Part shown: positions 1 to 6,545 of the stretch, piece after piece
Layout of the letters: every line of letters starts with the position of its first letter
How positions within the stretch are numbered: the stretch's first letter is position 1
IMG/VR virus record: IMGVR_UViG_3300044617_002280
Coordinates: 1-47,820 of that record
Length of the DNA: 47,820 bases
Direction: 5' to 3' (one strand)
Origin: a virus
Program-made: the position numbers and the translations under genes
Notes under the pieces: generated by a model
What the model was told of the DNA's origin: nothing
Database searches by the model: none
What the model saw: the letters and a program-made list of their open reading frames with translations, nothing else

Positions 1-115
1 CCCCGACCCGTACAGTAACCCCAACGGTAACCCCGACTCCAACTGTAACCCCGAGTATAACACCAACAAGCACAGTAACACCAACCGTAACACCAACAGT
101 AACACCGACCTTACC
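1..115 (+). repeat. Degenerate 12-base repeat coding V-T-P-T
   Basis: Short tandem units of the type ACAGTAACACCA with synonymous and near-synonymous drift encode an extended Pro/Thr linker. It continues past the left edge, so copy number is unknown. Confidence 0.7.
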
Positions 116-296
116 TGAATGGTTAAACTGGATATTATACGATGCTACTTGGAATGATTCTAAAGTTTGGAATGATTTTGCCCCGTGGAGGGACATACCT
201 CTACCGAGTCATCCGTTTTATTCTATTTTATATACAGGTTTTTGGAACGATAGCTTTGGATGGAGAGATGATGTACTGTGGAAAGATGGTCCGTAA
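1..296 (+). CDS. Partial Pro/Thr-rich virion protein with W-D-rich C-terminus (5' end missing)
   Basis: An open frame enters from the left edge (first full codon at base 3) and ends at TAA 294-296; the start lies outside the window. The visible part opens with about 35 residues of alternating V-T-P-T units, a flexible stalk-like linker encoded by a degenerate 12-base repeat. It closes with a roughly 60-residue aromatic segment in which Trp-(x)-Asp recurs (TWND, VWND, FWND, GWRDD, LWKDG). I do not recognise the family. The position before a run of fibre genes and the linker-plus-terminal-domain layout suggest a virion appendage protein. A different ATG-initiated frame at 142-330 overlaps it and is a shadow. 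Confidence 0.8.
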   Translation, partial: PTRTVTPTVTPTPTVTPSITPTSTVTPTVTPTVTPTLPEWLNWILYDATWNDSKVWNDFAPWRDIPLPSHPFYSILYTGFWNDSFGWRDDVLWKDGP

Positions 297-335
297 TTTT
301 GTAGAGAATAACAACATTAGGATTAAATAAAAAAT

Positions 336-812
336 ATGGCAAGACAAACTTTTTCAGTTGGAGATGCAGGCTCTCAGGTGAGAGCGGTTATAGATAGCAA
401 CTTTACAGAGCTTTACGATACCTATTTACCAAAAGCAGGTGGTGATCTAACAGGGCCTTTAGACACTACTATCGCAACACAAAATAGACAGATTGCTTTT
501 ATTACAGGTAACAATCTTACGTTATCGCTTTCTGGGTGTTCTTTTTTTACAGTTACACTTTCAAGTAGCATTAATAGTATTACGCTTAATAATGTTCCAG
601 CGAGCCCAAAGGTTTTTTCGTTTAATCTTCAGTTTATTTATAATAGTGATACATCGTATACAGTTAACTGGACCGGAACAGGAAATTATAGGTGGTCAAG
701 TGGTATAGCGCCTACATTAACTTGTTTGAATAATAAATCTGATCTATTTACGTTTTTAACGTACGATGGTGGAGTAAATTGGTTTGCGTTTGTTTCGGAT
801 CAAAATCAATAA
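336..812 (+). CDS. Short tail-fibre-like virion protein
   Basis: This 158-residue protein begins with a phage-fibre type N-terminus: VGDAGSQVRAVIDSNFTEL at residues 8-26 resembles the 'GDS..IN.NF' docking segment found in other genes of this window. It is followed by LPKAGGDLTGPL at about residues 31-42, the 'KAGG.mtGpl' motif common in tail fibres. The remainder is beta-rich and Ser/Thr/Asn-rich with no recognisable enzyme motif. It sits directly before a tail-assembly-chaperone-like gene, the usual fibre/chaperone pairing. The start at 336 has no Shine-Dalgarno sequence, only an A-rich leader, as for most genes here. Role as a fibre component is likely; the receptor is unknown. Confidence 0.7.
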   Translation: MARQTFSVGDAGSQVRAVIDSNFTELYDTYLPKAGGDLTGPLDTTIATQNRQIAFITGNNLTLSLSGCSFFTVTLSSSINSITLNNVPASPKVFSFNLQFIYNSDTSYTVNWTGTGNYRWSSGIAPTLTCLNNKSDLFTFLTYDGGVNWFAFVSDQNQ

Positions 813-823
813 TAATTAAAAAT

Positions 824-1279
824 ATGAAACTTTACTGTGAAATTGAAGAAAAAAATGGTATTAAAACAATAAAAAGAGGTCCATGCCCTTTACCTCAAAA
901 TACAGAAACTATATCTAACTTTAACGCAATAACAGACGTTAATATTTTAAAACAACACGGGTGGTTGCCTTATAGTAAAATAACAGACAATAAAAAAGTG
1001 ATAGTTAGTAGTAATGTAGTTATTTTGGATGATGTTGTACAGGAGACATTCGTTACAAGAGACGAAACAACAGAAGAGAGTGAAGCTTTAAAATGGATTG
1101 AAATACGAAAACAAAGAGATATACTTTTAAGTGAAACCGATATTTTAGTTCTTGCAGATAGATGGGAAAAATTATCAACTACGCAAAAACAAAAGCTCTC
1201 AACTTACAGACAATCTTTACGTGATTTACCACAAACATATGAATTTTCATATGATGTTGTTTGGCCAATAAATGATTAA
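824..1279 (+). CDS. Tail-fibre assembly chaperone-like protein (Phag_tail_APC type)
   Basis: This 151-residue protein carries the signature of the phage tail assembly chaperone family (Pfam Phag_tail_APC): WIEIRKQRDILLSETD at 91-106, YRQSLRDLP at 128-136 and VVWP near the C-terminus. The N-terminal half has the 'LKQHGWLPY' pattern often seen in fibre-assembly partner proteins. Such proteins help fold or trimerise fibre tips. I chose ATG 824 because the upstream in-frame ATG at 779 would overlap the preceding fibre gene by 34 bases and adds a non-conserved Cys-rich peptide. The gene is 11 bases after the fibre gene and 2 bases before the LamG adhesin, so it could serve either or both. Confidence 0.75.
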   Translation: MKLYCEIEEKNGIKTIKRGPCPLPQNTETISNFNAITDVNILKQHGWLPYSKITDNKKVIVSSNVVILDDVVQETFVTRDETTEESEALKWIEIRKQRDILLSETDILVLADRWEKLSTTQKQKLSTYRQSLRDLPQTYEFSYDVVWPIND

Positions 1280-1281
1280 TA

Positions 1282-2148
1282 ATGGGTCTTTTTCTAAACA
1301 CACTCTTAGGTTCAGGTAAACGTGTTATCGACCCACTATCTATCGACGGGTGCACGTTATGGTTAGATGCTACAACAAATGTGCTTGACGCAGCTAATAA
1401 CCCTGTTACTCTTAATGGCGCGGCAATTGCAAAATGGAAAGATCGTACAAGCAACGGATACGAATTCACACAAACAACCGCTATTCGTCGGCCTACATAT
1501 TCAAGCAATTCGTTAAACGGTTTACCAGGAATAAGCTTTGATGGTAGTCAAGCCCAAATACTCGACGGAGGCACAACTGTCGGTAATTTAGAAAATAAAT
1601 GTTTATATATAGCGTTAGTGCATAAATTTAATATTGGTTCTCCAACTGGTTTTTTTGAAAATGTAATTTCTAAATCTGGAGGGTACCCTTCAGCTCCATT
1701 TACCCCAGGGGGATGGAGAATTGCACGATGGGATTATCAGGCAGCAGCGTTTACACCTTCAACTTATGCCTATTACCATATGAGGTATGATGCTAATGGT
1801 AATTTTGAATACGGTACCGGTAACCATACAACCACGAGTGCAACATACACACTCTTTTCAATTCCACGCTCAACCGGTCGAACACCGTTTGATGTCCTGT
1901 TAGACATTAATAATACAAGACTCGCTTCAGTTAGCGTTAACGATAACAACACTAATTACAACACAAATCATAGATTAACTATAGGGGGAAGTTACATATG
2001 GACCTCTACCAATCCGTATGTTGTAAATCCTACAACACCGTTTTATGGGGATGTGTATGAAATAATATTTTATCAAAGAAATTCACCTCTTAAAGCAAAA
2101 GAAATTACAGGGCTTTCACAGTATATTAAAAGAAAATGGGGTATCTAA
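1282..2148 (+). CDS. LamG/concanavalin-like adhesin
   Basis: This 288-residue protein has the hallmark opening of LamG-like jelly-roll domains in marine phage adhesins: CTLWLDATTNVLD near residues 24-36, then IAKWKDRTSNGY and LPGISFDGS. It ends with the typical strand EIIFYQRNSPL and a terminal helix ending YIKRKWGI. The whole protein is one such domain with a short N-terminus. Three large - strand genes (24642-27275, 27296-29260, 29546-33052) use the same domain as their N-terminal part. These folds usually bind carbohydrate, so a role in host-surface recognition is inferred. It follows the chaperone-like gene by 2 bases. Confidence 0.75.
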   Translation: MGLFLNTLLGSGKRVIDPLSIDGCTLWLDATTNVLDAANNPVTLNGAAIAKWKDRTSNGYEFTQTTAIRRPTYSSNSLNGLPGISFDGSQAQILDGGTTVGNLENKCLYIALVHKFNIGSPTGFFENVISKSGGYPSAPFTPGGWRIARWDYQAAAFTPSTYAYYHMRYDANGNFEYGTGNHTTTSATYTLFSIPRSTGRTPFDVLLDINNTRLASVSVNDNNTNYNTNHRLTIGGSYIWTSTNPYVVNPTTPFYGDVYEIIFYQRNSPLKAKEITGLSQYIKRKWGI

Positions 2149-2174
2149 CATAAAGTACCATTAAATATTTATTT

Positions 2175-3239
2175 ATGGTATCTATGATTGAATATCGCCC
2201 ATTAAGCGCATTACAACCTATTACGCTTGAATATTCTTACGGATACGAAGAAAAACTCAACAGAGATAGCATGCTTTATGCCGGGGGTATACGCGTCGAA
2301 AGCACAAAAGCGTTTAGAAAATTTAGAGATGTTTCCTTAAACAAAGGTAATTGTTTAGTATTGACAAACACAGTTAAATTAAGCGATGTGTTTATTGGTA
2401 AATCAGATACGTTTGAGACCGTATCTGGTACTGTTTTATTACAACTCGGTACATCAACATCGTATTTTTTAGCAGAAGATATAACAACCGGTAGAGTAAC
2501 AGTGTCTCGTACCCCTTCATTTATACATGCTGTAAATATAGAAGAAACTAATGAAGTTGAGTTACTTATTAATGGTAAATATCTTCAACTTGAAAAAACA
2601 TACCCATACACAGTATATCTTTCTGAAAATACTTTAATTGGAAGTGAATTATATAGACAGAGATTTAAAGTTGTAAGAAGTAAGAATACGGTTAGTTTTA
2701 GAGCGTCTGTAGCGGAAGGTCAAAGATTTTTAGCATTTAATAATGACGACATACTTCGAGCTACCGGGGTTGTATTAAACAATACAATAATCAATAATTA
2801 TAAGTTTAACGTTTTTGAAGTTGCATCATATGTAAACTCAGTACCTAAAGGTTTTATACCAGAAACAGGTATTGTTTCATATTTTATGAGTTTTGAAGAT
2901 AAAAAATATAATAAAAACGTTTATGTGAGAGAAAGAAAAAATGTAGAAACTAATTTATTAGCTAGTTTTTCTTTATATGAAGCTGCAATAAACGGTACAG
3001 CTGTTGTGAATTTCGCTAATTTACGGACCAACTACACCCCAGAGGGTACACCTATTACAATCCCGCTTACATCTAGTAAAGTACCAGATATTAAGGTAAC
3101 ATCAGAACCTATTACTGTCATTGTACCGCCTTCAGAACCTCCTCCTCCACCACCTGAAGTTATACCAGAAAACGTACTTTTAAAAGAAGATAATCGCCCA
3201 CTTGTACAAGAAAATAAATACTATATTGAGCTGGAATAA
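2175..3239 (+). CDS. Hypothetical virion protein with Pro-rich C-terminal linker
   Basis: This 354-residue protein is not recognised. It is predicted beta-rich throughout with no membrane segment, and ends with a poly-proline stretch (SEPPPPPPEVIPEN, about residues 316-330) and a short charged tail. The length, composition and position between fibre genes point to a structural virion protein. Two ATGs compete: 2175 and 2184 (giving MIEYRPLSAL); no ribosome-binding sequence distinguishes them and the second gives a more ordinary N-terminus. An AT-rich TTAAATAT lies at 2161, close to the start. Confidence 0.6.
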   Translation: MVSMIEYRPLSALQPITLEYSYGYEEKLNRDSMLYAGGIRVESTKAFRKFRDVSLNKGNCLVLTNTVKLSDVFIGKSDTFETVSGTVLLQLGTSTSYFLAEDITTGRVTVSRTPSFIHAVNIEETNEVELLINGKYLQLEKTYPYTVYLSENTLIGSELYRQRFKVVRSKNTVSFRASVAEGQRFLAFNNDDILRATGVVLNNTIINNYKFNVFEVASYVNSVPKGFIPETGIVSYFMSFEDKKYNKNVYVRERKNVETNLLASFSLYEAAINGTAVVNFANLRTNYTPEGTPITIPLTSSKVPDIKVTSEPITVIVPPSEPPPPPPEVIPENVLLKEDNRPLVQENKYYIELE

Positions 3240-3270
3240 ACCTATATGTTTAGCATAAGTAAAACAAAAA

Positions 3271-3957
3271 ATGAGTGCATGTAATTTTACCACAGAAATT
3301 AACGGAACAGATTGTATTGGAGATTCAAGAGGTCTTATTAATCAAAATTTTTTAAATTTAGATACTGCTATTTGTGAGCTGTCTGCTTCTACATTTTTAA
3401 GAGATGCAATAGGTGGTCTCGAAGAAACAGACTTCAATCAAGTACGGCTCAATTCTTCTTTGCGTACATGTTATAACTTTTACCCAGCTAAGTTTAATAA
3501 TTCTACAAACCCGTATGAAAATAGAGTATTAGGTACATATAGCAGTACACATAATTTACCAGCTTCGTTTACGTCTCCAACACAGAATGTTCTTTTAGAA
3601 CCTCTTAATAACGAGTACCCTAATTTAGATATACCGTTAATTGATGCAGCATTAATTAAATTCCGTGTACATGGTACTCTTTTTAGACCTGATGGTAGCC
3701 TGGGTATACGTACAAGAAGAAAAAACACTGAGCCATGGTATACAGTTTTAGAAACTTTTGCAGCGGGCCCGGAAAATATTTTTAACGTAGGAGAGTCAAC
3801 AACTGAAATAATTTATTTCGATAAAACCACAAATCGTTTTGAATGGGAGTTATTTGATACAGGGGTAACCCCATTCCCGGTTTCAGGCGGAATCACGCAA
3901 AACGCAGAATATAATGTAACAATAGAGTTACTCGGGTATTATTTCAGAGTTGAATAA
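3271..3957 (+). CDS. Fibre protein with 'GDSR..IN.NF' docking module
   Basis: This 228-residue protein opens with a Cys-containing segment, DCIGDSRGLINQNFLNLDTA at about residues 14-33. The same motif heads the three beta-propeller genes at 42962-47108 and the tail-collar gene at the right edge, so it is probably a shared virion-attachment module. The rest is a beta-rich domain (FRVHGTLF, LGIRTRRKN, YNVTIELLGYYFRVE) that may be a receptor-binding or decoration domain. The next gene starts 3 bases after its stop. Specific function unknown. Confidence 0.65.
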   Translation: MSACNFTTEINGTDCIGDSRGLINQNFLNLDTAICELSASTFLRDAIGGLEETDFNQVRLNSSLRTCYNFYPAKFNNSTNPYENRVLGTYSSTHNLPASFTSPTQNVLLEPLNNEYPNLDIPLIDAALIKFRVHGTLFRPDGSLGIRTRRKNTEPWYTVLETFAAGPENIFNVGESTTEIIYFDKTTNRFEWELFDTGVTPFPVSGGITQNAEYNVTIELLGYYFRVE

Positions 3958-3960
3958 TTT

Positions 3961-5871
3961 ATGCCATCTGGAATTGTAACTAAACCAGACGTAACATCTC
4001 AACCGCCAAATTTTGGAGTTGGGGATACCTATTCATGGATTAAAGTTAACGGTCTTGAAGACTATAGACAAATGTTTGCAAGAGCGGTTTATGTAACTAA
4101 TTTAAGTGAATTATCTTTATCGTTAAGTGCTTCTGATGTTAATATTGGGGGTGTTGAAATTGTAGATCATGATTCTGGGTTAAGATGCGATGTTACATCT
4201 TTTAGTTATGAAGATGGCTCGTATAACGCGTTAAGAGTAGTTACTCAAGATTTAGATCCATCATTTGATGGAGTTCATCTCGGGGACACAGAAGGAAATG
4301 TTGTCGGTGTTAACCCGGATACATCATCCCTTCTTACAGAAATTACAAACTTTAACACGCTTTCATCCTTATTAAAATTTGATAATATCATAACACTTTT
4401 AAACGTGTTAACCGCTAACGACCCCACTCTTGATCTTAATACAGATGCTATTGAAGATCAGCTTAATACGGTAAATAGTTTATTAAACGCATTAACAGCT
4501 AGAGAGTATGAAATTAATATTAACGCAGACCATATTAATATTAATACAGATGAAATTGAAGGTCAGTTTGATACCGCAAATAGTTTATTAAACACACTAA
4601 CAAGTTATAATGTTTATGGTACAACTAATACTCTACCACTACATATAACAGGTAATTTAGTAAATCAGCAATTTTCGTACACTGATAATTCAGGTTTAGA
4701 TGCTTTCGGGCGCTTGAGAGTTTCTGAACCATACACACTTTTAGATGCGAAGCATTTATACGATAAATTGCCGTTTATTTTTGATGAAAAAGTAAACGGA
4801 ACAGCAACATCTTCTTTCTCATCAAATGATTCGATGGTTGTGATGTCGACAACTAACCCAGGAGACTATGTAATTAGACAAACTAAAAGTCGTTTTAACT
4901 ATCAACCCGGTAAAAGTCTTCAAGCTTTTTTTACAGGTTTTTTTAAACCTGAAGACGGGGTAATAAAACGGGTCGGTTTATTTTATGGAGCTTCAGCCGC
5001 TCCATATGACCCAGTTGATGGTATATATCTTGAAGTAATAAAAGATGGACCGCGTTTTTGTATCGTAAAAGAACAAGGATACAAAAACACTATAACGATA
5101 CCACAATCTGCATGGAATGTAGATAGACTAGATGGTACAGGTCCTTCAAAAGTTAATGTTTCTCTTTCTGCTGCGCAAATATTTGTTATTGACTATGAAT
5201 GGCTTGGTTTAGGAAGAGTAAGATTAGGTTTTGCTCAAGCTGGAAAGATTCATTACGCGCATTATTTTAACCACGTTAATGAGCTTGATCGACCATATAT
5301 CACATCACCGAATCAACCTGTGCGTTATGAAATAAGGCAAACTAAAAATCAACCAGGAAATTTACACCATATATGCTCTACAGTTATGGTAGAAGGCGGA
5401 GAAGAAAATATCGGTAAACCTATTTCCCTCATGGGTGAGAGTGTTACAAATATTAACACTGCAAATTATAAAGCTTTAATTGCGGTTCGTTTAAAAGATA
5501 TTGCATATAATTCATCAGTTACATTAAAATCCGTAGATGTTTTAAATTACGGGCAAAATCAAGGATATTATTCTGTTTTATTGAATCCTACCATTATTTC
5601 AGGTACTTTGACATGGGCCGATGTACCAGGCACAGCAATACAATATTCAACGAGTAACGTTGTTGTAAGTGAGGGTTATTCTCTTTTTAAATCACTAATA
5701 CCGGCAGGGTTAGGAGGAGCATCTATATCTCAAAATATTGCGGTGTTAAGTGAGCTTACTCGTTTAGGGGTAAATATTAATTGGTCAAAAGATTTTGTTG
5801 TAATTGCAGGTAGGTCATTGAATCAACTTACAGACATGATAGCAACCATGCATTTATTAGAACGTTCGTAG
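3961..5871 (+). CDS. Large virion protein with 'AFGRLRVSEPYTL' module
   Basis: This 636-residue protein has three parts. Residues 15-50 hold a TYSWI...FARAVYVTN segment that recurs in the next two fibre genes. Residues about 140-205 are two diverged copies of a Leu/Asn-rich heptad-like repeat (NTDAIEDQLNTVNSLLNALT and NTDEIEGQFDTANSLLNTLT), likely trimeric coiled coil. Residues about 245-495 form a module beginning AFGRLRVSEPYTL, with RQTKSRFNYQPGKS and DYEWLGLGRVRLGF, which I know from structural proteins of marine phages and some giant viruses; its molecular role is not established to my knowledge. A C-terminal domain of about 140 residues follows. Fibre or baseplate decoration is inferred. 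Confidence 0.65.
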   Translation: MPSGIVTKPDVTSQPPNFGVGDTYSWIKVNGLEDYRQMFARAVYVTNLSELSLSLSASDVNIGGVEIVDHDSGLRCDVTSFSYEDGSYNALRVVTQDLDPSFDGVHLGDTEGNVVGVNPDTSSLLTEITNFNTLSSLLKFDNIITLLNVLTANDPTLDLNTDAIEDQLNTVNSLLNALTAREYEININADHININTDEIEGQFDTANSLLNTLTSYNVYGTTNTLPLHITGNLVNQQFSYTDNSGLDAFGRLRVSEPYTLLDAKHLYDKLPFIFDEKVNGTATSSFSSNDSMVVMSTTNPGDYVIRQTKSRFNYQPGKSLQAFFTGFFKPEDGVIKRVGLFYGASAAPYDPVDGIYLEVIKDGPRFCIVKEQGYKNTITIPQSAWNVDRLDGTGPSKVNVSLSAAQIFVIDYEWLGLGRVRLGFAQAGKIHYAHYFNHVNELDRPYITSPNQPVRYEIRQTKNQPGNLHHICSTVMVEGGEENIGKPISLMGESVTNINTANYKALIAVRLKDIAYNSSVTLKSVDVLNYGQNQGYYSVLLNPTIISGTLTWADVPGTAIQYSTSNVVVSEGYSLFKSLIPAGLGGASISQNIAVLSELTRLGVNINWSKDFVVIAGRSLNQLTDMIATMHLLERS

Positions 5872-5874
5872 TGT

Positions 5875-6108
5875 ATGAAAAAATATGCAAAAGTAAGGAG
5901 ATACCGAGACATCGGTGGTAGAGAAAGTAATAGAAAAATTGTAAAAAATAAACAAACTATTAAAGAACACATAAAAACTCAAAAAACAAACTTTAATAAT
6001 AAGTTTAAAAAAAGAAAGAAAAAATTTACTATATTAGAGCGTATTTTTATGTTGATAATCGGGGCATTAGTCGGCTTATTTAGTGGTTATTTTTTCTTAT
6101 TGAGGTAG
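5875..6108 (+). CDS. Small basic protein with C-terminal membrane segment
   Basis: This 77-residue protein has an extremely Lys/Arg-rich N-terminal half (residues 1-49) and one strongly hydrophobic segment at about 53-74 (FMLIIGALVGLFSGYFFLL). The topology suggests a tail-anchored inner-membrane protein with its basic part in the cytoplasm. It starts 3 bases after the preceding virion gene and is cotranscribed with fibre genes, an odd context for a membrane protein. Family not recognised; a holin-like or assembly role is only speculation. Confidence 0.6.
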   Translation: MKKYAKVRRYRDIGGRESNRKIVKNKQTIKEHIKTQKTNFNNKFKKRKKKFTILERIFMLIIGALVGLFSGYFFLLR

Positions 6109-6132
6109 AGGTATAACTTAACTGTTAAAAGT

Positions 6133-6140
6133 AATAAATA
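6133..6140 (+). promoter_or_regulatory. AATAAATA late-promoter-like motif
   Basis: AATAAATA ends 9 bases before ATG 6150. It matches the (A/T/C)ATAAATA element seen before many block-leading genes here. Confidence 0.4.
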
Positions 6141-6149
6141 TATCTATCT

Positions 6150-6545
6150 ATGGCTACTTTTAACCCGCAAATATCTTCAACTCCAGGTGTAAGACCAACC
6201 TATAACCCAGCACTCGCTGAAACGTTTTCGTGGATACCAATACATAATGATAGCGATAGACCGCTTTTCGCTAAAGCGGTCTATTCTGTTAATAGAAATA
6301 ATCAGCTCGGTCAAGATGGGTTTGATTTTATTGGGGCTGGTAAAACATCGATACAAAATTATAACGCAATCCAAACTATTGTTACAACATTAATAAGAGA
6401 TATAACAGCTACTAACAGTTTTTTAGGAGATGGGTTAACATCAACATCTCATTTAACCGCAACCCCTATACCGGCTAATTTTATTTTACACGGCCCTATA
6501 AAAGGAGTTTCTATTGCAACTGGAGCAGTTATAGGTTACAAATAA
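6150..6545 (+). CDS. Short fibre-type protein with 'FSW..KAVY.VN' module
   Basis: This 131-residue protein begins with FSWIPIHNDSDRPLFAKAVY at residues 26-45 followed by SVN, matching the N-terminal segments of the genes at 3961 and 6545. The rest (about 80 residues) is small and beta-prone, ending in FILHGPIKGVSIATGAVIGY. It could be a minimal version of the same docking protein, perhaps an adaptor for the long repeat fibre that follows. Its stop overlaps the next start by one base (TAATG), indicating translational coupling. A perfect 12-bp inverted repeat lies within the conserved motif-coding stretch (6256-6284). Confidence 0.65.
   Translation: MATFNPQISSTPGVRPTYNPALAETFSWIPIHNDSDRPLFAKAVYSVNRNNQLGQDGFDFIGAGKTSIQNYNAIQTIVTTLIRDITATNSFLGDGLTSTSHLTATPIPANFILHGPIKGVSIATGAVIGYK
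6256..6284 (+). repeat. Perfect 12-bp inverted repeat inside a coding region
   Basis: ATAGACCGCTTT (6256-6267) and AAAGCGGTCTAT (6273-6284) enclose the 5-base loop TCGCT. No T-tract follows, so it is not a classical terminator. Confidence 0.75.

Noticed and set aside
142-330. ATG-initiated frame of 62 codons
   Set aside because: It overlaps, in another frame, the end of the Pro/Thr-rich gene whose frame has clear repeats and a sensible stop at 296.
779-823. Upstream extension of the tail assembly chaperone-like gene
   Set aside because: It would overlap the preceding fibre gene and adds a non-family Cys-rich peptide; ATG 824 is preferred.
4916-4956. Hairpin GTCTTC...GAAGAC with inner AGGTTT/AAACCT
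   Set aside because: A 13-base bulge breaks the stem and the inner stem is short and AT-rich; not convincing.
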